This document shows positions 14,534 through 25,792 of a stretch of DNA of 64,000 nucleotides, one piece after another. The translations under genes and the position numbers were made by a program. Position 1 is the stretch's first letter; every line of letters begins with the position of its first letter. The notes under the pieces were generated by a model. The model saw only the letters and a program-made list of their open reading frames with translations. It did not search any database and was not told the DNA's origin. Source of the stretch: Panaeolus papilionaceus (lineage: Eukaryota > Basidiomycota > Agaricomycetes > Agaricales). The DNA lies in contig JADNRZ010000034.1 in the NCBI GenBank assembly GCA_015501605.1, positions 271,536 to 335,535 on the forward strand, given 5' to 3'.

Positions 14534-16928
14534 ATGCCCAAAGTCCACACCAACAAGCCTGGCTACTATGGTCAAGGTTCCATAGAGGTTAGCCCATCAT
14601 CAGGTGCAGGAGAAGGTCCCATCAAGCGGTGCACATTGTCCAAGGATGGTTTGGTCACCCAGCCATCGGAGGGAGTCAGCACTATCCACGACATTATTTG
14701 CTATGCCGCACGGACGCACGGAAACAGGAAAGCTCTCGGATGGAGAGACGTTGTTGGTATTCATGAAGAGGAGAAGGATGTCACGAAAGTTGTCGATGGC
14801 AAGGAGGTCGTTGAGAAGAAGAAGTGGAAGTTCTTCGAGCTCAGCGACTACAAATACATTTCCTTTGTCGAGCTCAAGGAGGCTGTCTCAGAGGTAGCCA
14901 GGGGATTGATTCACCTAGGAGTTACCAAAGAGGACGTGTTCAATGTTTACGCACAGACCAGGTGAGTTAATTCATTACGTTCTTCTTGGCTTTAGTCACT
15001 GAAACTCATCGCCTTCCGTCTTCGCCGTTAGCCCAAATTGGCAGATGATTGCTCATGCCTGTGCATCTATCTCGACCACGATTGCTACGGCTTACGACAC
15101 CCTTGGTGAGGACGGCTTGGCCCACTCACTGAACGAACCAAACTGTGTCGGTCTCTTCACAAATGCCGAACTTCTCCCCACCCTTCAACGTGTTCTCGCC
15201 CGCACACCCTCCGTCAAGTTCGTCGTCTTCGATGGAGAGCCTACTCAGGCACTCATGGACAGTCTTCATGCTGTTCGGGATTCAATCCAGGTCTTCTCTC
15301 TCGACAAGATTCGTGAACTCGGCAAGGCTTTAGCCGAAGATGTCCTCGACGCTCGCAGACCAACCAAGGAAGATACTGCTCTGATCATGTACACTTCCGG
15401 AAGCACAGGTGCCCCTAAGGGTGTGTGCATCTCGCACGCCAATCTCGTCGCCTCCGTCGGTTCCGTATACGTTTTGCTCGGTCACCATCTCACCTATGAG
15501 GATAGCTACCTCGCGTACCTCCCTCTGGCCCACGTCCTCGAGTACATCGTTGAGTTGATCATGATTTACGTCGGTATGCCTTCTGGCTACGGACGCGTCA
15601 AGACCCTCACCGATGCGTCTGTGCGCAACTGCAAGGGTGACATCGGTGCTTTCCGACCCTCTATCATGGTTGGTGTTCCCGCTGTCTGGGAGACTATCCG
15701 CAAGGGTATTCTCGCCAAAGTCAACGCAGGCGGTACCATCAAGAAGGGTCTTTTCAATGGTGCAATGACCGCCAAGAAGAGGAACACCCCCGTCCTCTCT
15801 CAGCTCGCGGACAGTGTTGTCCTCTCTGGTGTCCGTGCGGCGACAGGTGGAAGACTGCGTATCGCTCTTAGTGGTGGAGCTGCCATCAGTCGTGAAACCC
15901 AGGAGTTCTTGACCACCGCATTGGTCACTGTTCTGCAAGGTATGTCTTCTAGCTAGACGCGTGGTATTGGTTCCGGGTACTGACGTACTCTCGTCTAAAT
16001 TTAGGATACGGCATGACTGAGTCCTGCGGCATGTGCGCCATTCTCCCCCCTGAACTAATGCGCTATGGAACTGTTGGCTTGCCCGTTCCCTCCGTCGAGA
16101 TCAAACTTTTGGACGTTCCCGACGCTGGCTATCTGTCAACCAACAACCCCCCACAGGGTGAAGTCTGCATTCGTGGCCCCAGTGTGGTCAAGGGATACTA
16201 CAAGCGTCCTGAACTCAACGAAGACCCAACGATCTTCCCCGGTGATGGTTGGTTGAGGACTGGTGATGTCGGTCAATGGAACCCTGATGGCACTCTATCG
16301 CTTATCGACCGGTAAGTTCCTTTGCTATTCGCCATCACCTGCACCGTTGCTAACGATTCTTTGCTTCCGCTTCGTCTTTTACCCATGTGTTTATTGAAAA
16401 TTTATTACAGCTTGAAGAACCTTATCAAGCTCGCAAGCGGAGAGTACATTGCTCTTGAGCGCCTAGAGTCAATTTACAAGGCGTCCAATCTCGTCGGCAA
16501 CATGTGCGTGCACGCGACCCAGGAGGCTAAGCAACCCATGGCCATCATCATCCCCCATGAAGCCCATCTCCGCGCCGCTCTTGCCAAGGAACCATCCAAG
16601 TTTGACGGCAAGCTCGCTGAGCCCTCAACATCCCTTGCTGACCTGTGCGCTGACTCCCGCGTGAGCGAGCTGATCATGAAGGACTGCAACGCTGTTGGCA
16701 AGAAGAACGGCTTCAAGCCCATGGAGCTCCTCCAGGCTGTTGTTTTGATCCCTGACGAGTGGACACCTGAAAGCGGTCTCGTTACTGCTGCTCAGAAGAT
16801 TCAGAGAGCAAGAATCGCCAAGGAGTTCAGAGAAAAAATCAATGTGCGTTGGATTGTTTCCTTCCTTTTCGTCCTTTCATGTTCTGATTGTTCTTTGTCA
16901 TGTTTAGGAGGTCTACAAGCACGATTAA
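14534..16928 (+). CDS. Long-chain fatty-acid-CoA ligase (acyl-CoA synthetase)
   Basis: This enzyme activates long-chain fatty acids with ATP and CoA for beta-oxidation or lipid synthesis. Five exons give a complete 698-residue frame: 14534-14961, 15032-15939, 16005-16311, 16411-16843 and 16908-16928. All introns are short GT-AG. The start is chosen at an ACC-ATG context giving MPKVHTNK; an upstream in-frame ATG at 14423 would add a non-conserved extension. The family's AMP-binding P-loop YTSGSTGAPKGV lies near residue 262, YGMTES near 447, and LRTGDVG near 530, followed by DRNLIKLASGEYI, which matches the fatty acyl-CoA synthetase signature. The length fits fungal Faa1/Faa4-type enzymes. No targeting signal was examined. 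The gene looks intact, and its upstream region has an E-box at 14434. The family assignment is firm; the exact paralogue is not. Confidence 0.93.
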
Positions 16929-17456
16929 GCGCCTCACTGTCGTGTATCGTGATATCAGGACACTTTTTTTGCTCTCATTAGGTAGCATACCCTCCATACC
17001 TTGCCTCAGTTTTACCCGTTTCGTCGAGTATGATTCATTCGATTGATAGGCATATGTACTCACTCTTTCTCTGCCTTGTCTCTTTCATCTCTTTTTCTCT
17101 TTTGGAACTCGTGGTTGATCTTGAATGTCCTCACCTCGTAATGTGCTGATCTTGTCTGCTGTATCTTTACTATTCACTTTTTTTCGTGTCATTTCTATCA
17201 TCTTGATTACCGTATTTCTTCGTCGATTGAAATGACGATTGAATATAACGATGTTTTTGCAATGACGCCCGAAATTGAGCTTTTTGTCAACAAAAAAAAG
17301 GATCCAGATGGCGGGTGTCTGGGGTGTCGGTTTCATATGAAGTCGATCTAAATCGCAATATTGATTATTTTCTAGCTTAAAGGTTTTCATGCTTATACAC
17401 TGTATAGGAAGTATGTGTGTTAAAAAAGAGTCCTTCAATTTGACTGAGCCTTTGGC
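16929..17456. other. Convergent intergenic region
   Basis: This AT-rich stretch lies between the acyl-CoA synthetase and the convergent first BTB gene. It presumably holds both 3' untranslated regions. A 117-codon minus frame at 17085-17438 is low-complexity and not supported as a gene. Confidence 0.5.
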
Positions 17457-18609
17457 TTAACGCTTCCATTCGTCCTGAAAGACAAACTTGATCATTGCGA
17501 TGGCGGTATCGTCCCACTCTTTATGATACTCCGGGTCTGCAAAGACAGCTTCGCCACATTTACAATATGCAATTGTCTGGGGTAACACATTGCCAACGGA
17601 CGTTCGAACGCTTTGGCGGCTTCGCGATGAAGACAGGTTCGGGCGGGAAACTTTGACATTAAACGTCGGAATGTCTCCACAAGAAAAGCAAGGATGCACA
17701 CGTTTTGTGGAATGTTGGCGTACTGCCTCTCTGACCGTGAGGAGCTTTATGATCTGATCTTGTGGTAAGCCTTTGTCGACGAGGAGTCTTGCACCGAGGG
17801 AGTAGTTGGGATTGAGGAGGACCATGTACCCCATGATGATCCATTCTTTGATGGACTATTGACGCCCGAGGTTAATACAGTAGAAGGGGTCGCGTTGCCA
17901 CTTGTGCGACATACTGGAACTCGACTCGATGCCTATGATGGCTTCTTTCTTGAGCTGTTAGCGAATGTATCGGTGAGTTGAGGCTGACACAAAGAACCAG
18001 ACCAAGCACTAGCGCACCTTTTTGAAGTTCCATTGATGCGCGAGGGCGAGGATATTCATCCAATCCATTATGAGTATCTCAACGTCGTTTCTGAGGAGCA
18101 AATCAACATTGGACCTCGAGCTCGATCTAGTGCAACATACCTCTTCCATGCCCCTTTCAAAAAGCTTCGAAACTTCTTCTGATCAATCCCTTCCAGCACA
18201 ATAGGATTCGAGCGGTGTGATCCCTCTGCGACGTTGGATACGTTGGAAGGCGTCCCGTCGATGAACATCTGGGAGAATACACTTCCTGGGACATTCAGGT
18301 GCTCCTTGGGGATGCAGAAGAGACTCCCACCAACCTACCGAATGCGTTAGACTAATTCACTCGTATCGGTGGACCTCCTGCCTGTATGTAGACCACTTCG
18401 TAGTAGAATACATCATCGCAGACTGGTTCTGGGGAGGATGGGTGAGTGGCTTGGCACTGTGCTGGCGCCTCATTCACCATCGTGGTAGTGGGATCACTTG
18501 GAATGCTGTCGGCCATTGATAAAGGTACCGTTTGTGATGATATAGATTGCGGACAAGGAGTGAAATCCGCAATTTCTGCCATATAAAGGTGGGTGATTTT
18601 GGGCGTCAA
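17457..18609 (-). pseudogene. BTB/POZ protein paralogue 1 (nonsense codon)
   Basis: This minus-strand gene has the cluster's shared layout. Exon 1 ends in FYYEVVYIQ. Exon 2 carries the BTB core (FCIPKEHLNVPG, then MFIDGTPS and NPIVLEGID, ending FRSFLKGAWKR). A short exon holds LALAHQWNFKK, and the last exon has KEWIIMGYMVLLNP followed by CFSCGD and YCKCGEAVF. BTB domains mediate dimerisation or cullin-3 adaptor functions; the role here is unknown. In the last exon the reading LGRQ is followed by a TAG codon (17856-17858, seen as cta on plus) exactly where all six paralogues have Tyr or Phe, and the frame is open again afterwards. The first intron apparently uses a GC donor (ATACAG|gcagga). 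This is most likely a pseudogene, unless an unusual splice removes the stop. Confidence 0.75.
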
Positions 18610-19138
18610 TCAGTGATAAGGTCACGGGAGGAGGTTCGACCAATTTAATAGATGGGATGCTGTGCGGAACAGGATACCCATAGCTAATTTGTCCATTGGT
18701 TTATATATTTGGTGACCACAGTAAGATCCTTCTATCTCGAATATGAATGACATCATTTATGTATGTCGGGGAGCGCGCTATTGAGCGGTAGACTATTGTG
18801 CGCGTGACATAAGAGAGCACTTCTTGCTACACGAGATCGCGCCAGAGAAGTTAGGTAGGTATGGATGGGAGAGGGAGAAAGGGAACAGCAAAGATGAGTG
18901 CTGACCCCTTCCCTGGGCGAGAGACGAAAGCGAGGATGGCTGAACCCCCCTCGCTGATCGCTCTCTCCCCTCCTAACGACTCTGGTTGGATCTGTGGCAA
19001 GGGATAAGGGTTTGGCGGTTCACAAGGGCGGTGGGTGGGAAATAAAAGGATAAATGTAATTAAGGTGACTATGATAAAGCGAGCGTCGAGTCTATGACGA
19101 GGAGCGAGAAATGAAGAGAAGAATGGAAGCCGGAAACT
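18610..19138. other. BTB-1 upstream region, part of a tandem duplication
   Basis: The sequence just upstream of BTB paralogue 1 (from about 18590: gattttgggcgtcaatcagt) recurs upstream of paralogue 2 at about 20718. The duplication therefore included promoter DNA. No gene is seen in 18760-19138. Confidence 0.5.
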
Positions 19139-19417
19139 CTAGGAGGTGAAGGCTGGCAGATCCACGTGATCAAGAAGGCGAACCTGAACTCCGTTCAGGT
19201 TCTTCCACATTCGAAAGTCAGCGATCATTTGCGATAGTGCGTCAGGGGTGTCGGGATAATCACGTTTTTGAAGCAGTTGTCGGTATACCAGTTGAAACGT
19301 TGAGGAGTCATAGTTTGAACTCAGTAACCAAGCTAGAGATCTGGTCATGAACGTCTGAGGTTCCGAAAGGATATGCAACCCAAAAGGAAAGATCCACTCC
19401 GAAGCCGTTAGAGCCAT
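19139..19417 (-). CDS. Uncharacterised frame, partly duplicated near 21.06 kb
   Basis: This 92-codon minus frame ends in a stop and begins MALTASEWIFPF. The sequence around its start (agccattgtataatggc, about 19409-19425) has a diverged second copy at about 21070-21120. It may therefore be an exon of a gene duplicated together with the BTB genes, or a conserved downstream piece of the duplicated unit. No domain is recognised. Confidence 0.25.
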   Translation of the reverse strand: MALTASEWIFPFGLHILSEPQTFMTRSLAWLLSSNYDSSTFQLVYRQLLQKRDYPDTPDALSQMIADFRMWKNLNGVQVRLLDHVDLPAFTS

Positions 19418-19558
19418 TGTATAATGGCATTTCCATGTTACCTTATCTTTAATAAGGTAAACAGGGCTCAGGGTCAGCGTTGATTATATGCCGCATTGAC
19501 AAAAAATAGAATGTCTGCAAAGGAGTACTAAATGATAATTACAGCGTTTATAAGTAGT

Positions 19559-20735
19559 CTAAAACGCCTCCAACTCCTCCTTGAATACCTCTTTAATCAA
19601 TTCCTGAGCCATGTCATCGAAGCTCAAAGAAGCCCCTGGGTGAACAAACAAAGTTTCCCTGCAGCCACACCAGTTGATAAACCCCAGACCGGGGCACCTT
19701 TCCGAGTGTCCGTCCCAATAGTTACCCCTCAGGCAAGACGGAGGACGTTCATGGCAGGAAAAGCACTCGTACGCTTGAGAATGTGCTTTTTGCTGGGATC
19801 CTATTTCAGGAGGCTGTTGTGTATATAGTCTCAATGACTCTCGTATCAGCAAAAGATCGGTAAGTCGGTGCTCCAATCCCTCTTTGACTAGCGCTTTGCC
19901 ACTGAAGCAGAAGGCTGGATCCACCAAAACCGTGTATCCCCTGATGACCCATGCCTTTACCCGGAACTCCTGGCCCAATTCGAGCATATCAAAAGCATCA
20001 TTACATGCCGCCTTGTATACTTCTTTCTCCGCTCGAATCTGGAGCTTTATTGCAGATTCATTGACGTTCAAATATAGGGGGGGTTAAAATTGCTCCGCAC
20101 CTGCTCAAAATTCCACAGTCTGGCTAATTGAAGAACGCCTCTCCACTCTCTTGCTGACAATTTGTCGACGGGCTTGCTAAGGTTTAATCAAGATATACAG
20201 GGTGTGTCATTGGCGTAATGGTTAGCTGGATCGGTGGCGATGAGATTAACGTAGAACGCCAACCGTTTCCATGCAATTTTCAAAAAGCTTCGGAACGAGT
20301 CAACGTCCACTCCTTCAAGAACAATCGGGTTCTTGCTATGGGTCCCTCCGGTCCATACGGAGACACTGATGGTGTCCCGTCTAGGAACATTTGAGCGAAG
20401 ACCGTGCCTGGTACATCGAGATACTCCTTTGGAACGCAAAAGAGACTGCCACCAATCTACGAGAATGCGTTAGACTAACTCTTTCGTACCAGTGAACCTC
20501 TTGCCTGTATGTGGACCACCTCATAGTAGAATACATCATCACGGACTGGTTCTGGGGAGGACGGGTGAGTGGCTTTGCACTGTATCGGCGCCTCATTCGC
20601 TATCGTGTCAGCGGTAGTTGGGTCAGTTGAAATGCTGTCGGTCATTGATAAAGTTGTTTGTGATGTTATACAATGAGGATAAGGAGTAAATCCCGCAATT
20701 TCGCCCATATAACGATCATTGATTTTGGGCGTCAA
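19559..20735 (-). CDS. BTB/POZ protein paralogue 2 with C-terminal Cys module
   Basis: A four- to five-exon minus-strand gene, the closest relative of paralogue 1: exon 1 shares ATHPSSPEPV and DDVFYYEVV almost exactly. Exon 2 is the BTB core (FCVPKEYLDVPG, MFLDGTPS, NPIVLEGVD, SFLKIAWKR). Exon 3 is WRGVLQLARLWNFEQ. The last exon begins LQIRAEKEVYKAACN and contains LELGQEFRVKAWVIRGY. The tail carries ECFSCHERPPSC, a downstream Cys and NWCGCRETLF, which looks like a zinc-binding pattern. The first intron appears to start with GC (ACAG|gcaaga), as in paralogue 1. No stop or shift was found. A function in protein-protein interaction is inferred from the BTB family only. Confidence 0.75.
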
Positions 20736-21265
20736 TCAGTGATAAGGTCGCACGTGGACCGGGGAGGTTCAACCGATTGAATAGAGAGAACCCCGTGTGT
20801 AACAGGATACGGAGGAATAAAACCGTTATTGGCTTATGTATTAGATGACCGTAATAGCATCGTTCTGTATCGAAATTGAATGGCATCATCAATATTGGAG
20901 AGCGGAATATTGAGCTGTAGACTATCATGCATCGACATCTATACACATCACCCACATTCATAAAAGTCGGCGATAAACGGTGTGCCAGACTTGTCAGGGT
21001 AGGCACTGCGATTTAGAGGGGGCTGGGATCCTAGTCAAGGAGCCTTGGTTTGGACTTGACACCGGCCAGTGAGGGCCATTGTATTATGACACAGCCATAT
21101 TACCTGATCCTCGAGGCAAACAAGTGTAGGAAGTGTCGACCATGAATTCGACACCGCAATTTTCCACTTCTCGAAATAGTCATCAGCGGAATATGCCTGC
21201 CATATCACGCTAGACATGCAGTTCAACTCTGTCCCACCTCCCACCTCTCGCTTCCTCGCCTACTC
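20736..21265. other. Divergent promoter region between BTB 2 and BTB 3
   Basis: This region separates the minus-strand paralogue 2 from the plus-strand paralogue 3. It contains the duplicated upstream block shared with 18.6 kb and a diverged copy (about 21060-21120) of the 19.41-19.46 kb sequence. A short minus frame at 21035-21244 is not recognised as a gene. Confidence 0.45.
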
Positions 21266-24200
21266 ATGGAATATAACGTGCCCATCAAAGTTCTTACGAA
21301 GCCTAGAGCTCGCGAGGATACCAATAACACAAGTTGTAAGATGTTGGAGGACCCTCACTCAAATTTTCAGTGGCTAACAACTGTTTCCGCTTTGCGTAGA
21401 TGATCACTCTGATGGAAGATCGATACATGGGTCAAGCAATCCTGTCGATTCGAATCCAAGCGCTGGCCCAATTCCAGATGATGATTACTTTCATGTAGAG
21501 AATGTCTATATACAAGTGGGTCACTTATATCGTCTCGTATGTGTATTAGTATGCTTCAAGCTGAAGCTGGATTGGAGGTTTCCAACAGGTTATTCGCGGT
21601 CCCGAAGGAACATCTCGACGTTCCTGGGTCTTCCTTCCATGTCATGTTTCGTGACGGGTCGCTCAACAAGGACGCCATTCGAGGTCTCATTCCTCGTGGG
21701 TCACACTCGATACACCCCATCGTACTTACTGGAATCGGCGTTGAAGCATTCCGATCCTTCTTAGCGGTAGCATGGCCTAGGTATAAGAGGTGTTCCCATA
21801 GTGGTTGAGTTTGATCGATATTCAATCGACCTGTCGACCTTTTATAGATCCAACACTCACACTCAGTTAGACGTTCAAGGCTGGAAGCATGTATTGACCC
21901 TCGCAACTGGGTGGAAGTACGATAAGGTGCACAGCATGTCGGTTGACACTTCATCAGCAATGTCTGGGTCTGCTATGGAGTGGTACGTAGCACTCCGTAG
22001 CACTGTAGCGCCATAGCAGAGGGTACCCCTTACGTAGTTTCCCCTTTAGGATCTATAGCGCTCCGTAGCACCCCCTTGTTGCTACAGGATGCTACAGACT
22101 GCTATGGGATGCTACAGAGTGCTACATAGGTAGACCACCACATGTACAAACCACGCTTCAAATAGCCCATGTTACTCAAGAAATCACTCATTTGATCAAA
22201 GGTAAAGCCAAAAATAATATATTATTTGAAAACTAATTAATACACCAGTAATACTGCATATGCAACAGAGATAGTTAAGGGTAAGGAAATAGTGCAAATA
22301 AAAAGAACAGTAAATAAACATCACATTGAAGGGAGAAATGGAATGGTAGGGAAGGGAAGAAAGATGTCCCATGTTCTGTAAAAATGCGAAGCTTGGTAGA
22401 GGAGAGGAGTAGGGAAAGTCAAGGGTATGCCCAACCTGGACAGGTCACAGGTCAGGTTAGGTGCAGGTACGGGTATGGGTTGCCTTCAGCGTACCTGTGA
22501 GCTTCAAAATGAGTGCAAGAGCGCCTGAAACAGTGCAGAATCGAACAAGATATGCTTGAAATACGAAAGGCTTCATATTTCAGCCATATCTTGCCCAAAG
22601 GTTGTCCGTTTTGGACGTTCTCGGGCTTGTTTTGCGCGGAAAACCCACGGGTACATGGGTACAGGTATGGGTCAGCAATTTTGTACCCGAGGGTTACTTG
22701 TGACATTCCCTAGAGAGGAGCAGGGTAGGAGGAGCAGATTGGAAAAAACCGAGAGCCTAAAGGCATTGGAATAGTGACAAGTCATGAAAAATATCATGAA
22801 TTAATGACCTAAATAGATGTATCAATGAGCCATAGTATAGAAATGAATAAAACAGTGCTCACCAAGAGACATAAACAACATGTACAAGGAGTCATGATGC
22901 AATGGACTAGAAAGACATGGTAAAGGGGCGTGAGAGAGTTCAGAAATCAACTTCAGAGAATTCACATACCTATAAAAATAAATCTCCTGGGCTCAAACAG
23001 ACACAATACAGCACCTATAATAATAGAAGTAATAGAAGAATGTCATAAATAGAAAAAGAAAGAAAAAAAATAAAAGTAATCTCACCGAAATATGTTAAAG
23101 TGCAGGTAAAATCGACTGCTGAAGCAGCAATAACATCCTATGATATAGTAGTCAGCCACTTGGTTCCATAATAATAGACACTTACCAGGTCTCTTAAATA
23201 TATATATATAGAACCATTAGAGCACCTGTGAGATGGGGAAATATGGTAGATGTGGATGAAGATGATAGTTGAGGAAAGAAGAGAGTGCAATCAAAATTGC
23301 TTTTTTTGGAATCATTTTGGTTTGTGTTTTGATTAATCAGCATTTTCCCATCTCATATGTTTCACCAAAGCGGACAATGGACTTCAAAAAAAAATGACAA
23401 GTCCAACTTATTGGTCTCGAAATTCACTACTATTCTGTTATTTACATATTACATTACAAGTATTTGTAGTCTAGCACATAGTTTACATTGGTTCTTAATA
23501 ATATAAGTAATTTTCAGCATGGCTTCAAGAGAGCATACTACATAATTACCATATCATGGTAGGTAGCAGTACATAGAGGGGAGGGGTAATGTATGTAGTG
23601 CTACAGAGCACTAACTTGCTAGTCGTTGCTACTGCTGCCATCATGGATGCTACTGTTGTCATGATGCATGCTATGGCCATCAGTGGCTATGCTATGATTG
23701 GCTACAGCCCAAAATCGGAAATTGCTGATGTTGCTCTTAAAACCTTAATTACTGATATGGCGTTGAAAAAAAATCACTTCTTTAGATAAGAGATTGTGCA
23801 AGAACTCAAGTATACAACTCTTTACAGAACAAAGACCCATTTGAGCTCCTGGAACTAGGCCGTCAATTCCATTATCGGGAATGGGTGGTGCATGGGTACA
23901 GCCTCCTCGCTCGCCCAGGCTTCATGCTCAGCGGAAATTTACTGCTTGCGAATGGGTTAGGAGACAAGATGTCAGACATATTTATGATCAGAGAGGCCAT
24001 GCGTCAAGCCGAGAGTAGAAGACCTCTTACTTGTATGGGCTGCAACACCCCACCACCACCTGATCCTACAGCGATGGGTCCAATGTCAGGCGCTAGTAGC
24101 AGGCAACTGGCTACCGGAGGGTCATCACGGGAAGATGCTGCGGGCATAGCCTACTGCAAGTGTCGCCAGGTTATCTTTCTCCGTATGAATACAGGGTCGT

Positions 24201-24295
24201 TCGATTGGGTTTCAATGTCAAAGCGATTGGTTGAATGGGTATTCGCCGACGAGCTGGCAGAATTGAATTCAAACAAGAAATCAGTAGCGGTATAA
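21266..24295 (+). CDS. BTB/POZ protein paralogue 3, large TE-bearing intron
   Basis: This is the only plus-strand member of the cluster. Exons can be joined in frame. The start MEYNVPIKVLTK is at 21266. The next exon ends DDDYFHVENVYIQ. The BTB core exon follows (FAVPKEHLDVPG, HPIVLTGIG, SFLAVAWPR), then WKHVLTLATGWKYDK ending at 21926. The last exon starts at 23786 with IRDCARTQVYNSLQ, then NKDPFELLELGRQFHYREW and the tail with LTCMGCNTPP and YCKCRQVIF. The third intron (21927-23785) is about 1.86 kb, against roughly 60 nt in the paralogues, because it holds a repeat-rich block described separately. Coding appears intact if this long intron is spliced. Confidence 0.72.
21969..23710. mobile_element. 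Transposon-like block inside BTB-3 intron
   Basis: The block begins with a perfect 10-bp inverted repeat (TCTGCTATGG 21969-21978 and CCATAGCAGA 22011-22020). It is followed by many TGCTAC/GTAGCA motifs to about 22130. Similar motifs return at 23590-23705 (tgctacagagcacta, gttgctactgctgcc). The interior is AT-rich with no transposase frame. Subterminal motif repeats at both ends suggest a non-autonomous DNA transposon. I could not define exact ends or a target duplication. A stretch at about 22440-22715 with several ACGGGTA/GGGTAC motifs may be a nested insertion. Confidence 0.5.
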
Positions 24296-24325
24296 TGTAC
24301 AGATTAAAGTAGCGGGGCTGAGTAT

Positions 24326-25461
24326 TTATTCTGGATACAACTCGAATTCATCTTTAAATATTTCCTCTATCAGGGCTTTACCCATCGTGTCGGCACTCAA
24401 ACCAGAGCCCCGATGACCCCACACCGTTTTGCCACATGAGCACCAAGTAATGTCCCCACCGCAGTTTTTCTTGTGCCATGTAATATTTGCTCCCCAGCAA
24501 TTCCTAGAAGGCTGTGGGTTACAACACGAAAAGCATTCAAATGGCCCGGAAGCGGTACTCTGTGGATGAAGGCCGCTTAATGCAGCGGGATTAGCCAGGT
24601 ACGAGAAGTATCGCAGTGCCTCCCTGATTTTCCAAATCCTCAATAGCTCGCTTCTCATGTCCCTGTCGATCATCTCCTCTGCGCTAAGCATAAACGAGAG
24701 GTCAACGAGGATGGAGTAGCCCCGAACAATCCAGCTCCTGATTTTAAACTTGCGGCCAAGTTGAATCATTTCGAAAGGATCCTTGTTCAGAGCTGAAAAA
24801 ATATTGGCTTGTGCTTCGATTTTGATCTATGACAGAGAGTAGTTGATGCAACATGACTGTTAATTGTAGGAAAATGCAACGGAAGGTAGCACCCGGGACA
24901 CAAACCTCTTCAAATTCCCACTGTATGGCTAGTCCTAATGCATTCTTCCAATCCTCAGTCTCAAGTGGATATCTGTCCCTAAATTTTTGAAGCGGCCATG
25001 TACCAAAATCAGTAAAAATAAGCTCGAGGATGGAAAGTAAAAAATCTTGCCTTCTCCAAACAGCCTTCAGAAAGCCGCGAAACTCTTCCAGATCGATTCC
25101 TTCTAAAATAATGGGATTGCCTTGATGGGATCCCTCTGTGCCATTAGGTGAGGTAGACGGGGTTCCATCCGCAAACATCAGTCCAAACGCGGTTCCAGGA
25201 ACATCTAAGTGCTCTTGAGGGATACAAAACAGACGATTTGAGACCTTTTACAAGTACGGGCGATTAATACTTGACTCTTATTTTCAAAAGGTTAATGCTC
25301 TAGCTCACCTTCAGGAACAATGGCTCATAGAAGAAATCTTTATCAGGCAAGGAATCGGAGTCTAGCAAGCTGTTAGGTTGGGTGACGAAAAGCTTCGAAT
25401 TCGAAGGGGCGGCTTGCGATCTGATTTGGGTTCCCATTGCGGCTTGTGCAGCATTCTCCAT
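24326..25461 (-). CDS. BTB/POZ protein paralogue 4 with C-terminal Cys module
   Basis: An apparently intact minus-strand gene convergent with paralogue 3, with about 30 nt between the stop codons. The start is taken at MENAAQAAMG. Exon 1 ends KDFFYEPLFLK and is followed by a GT donor. Exon 2 has FCIPQEHLDVPG, MFADGTPS, NPIILEGID and FLKAVWRR. Exon 3 is WKNALGLAIQWEFEEV. The last exon has NKDPFEMIQLGRKFKIRSW and ends in a cysteine-rich tail: ECFSCCNPQPS, a His and Cys pair, then TWCSCGKTVWG. The length and exon pattern match the paralogues. Any zinc-binding role is inferred from spacing. Regulation is not visible. Confidence 0.78.
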
Positions 25462-25792
25462 GACACTGGAAGAGGAGGAAGACAAGACGCTTCGTGTTAT
25501 CGCTGTCAGCAACGATCATGTGCCTGATATAATGACATCCACAACGTGGCCTAGGGTCTAGCGATGAAACCGGCGTTCTTCCTCTCAGCCTACGAGCCAT
25601 TTTCATCTCTATAAGGCTTGATGAATCAACCATTTTCTCGCACACAGTTCCTCATTACAATTCACGCAAATGCTCAGGACGAATTATAGACACTTCCCGC
25701 ACCACACTGTATAGTCTAGATTATATTTTGTGATTGTGATAGTGTATGTAATCGTTAGCTATGAAATAAAATGGTACCAGGAAATGTGAGAC

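Noticed and set aside
15330..15938. 202-codon minus-strand frame
   Set aside because: It is the antisense shadow of the highly conserved acyl-CoA synthetase exon 2.
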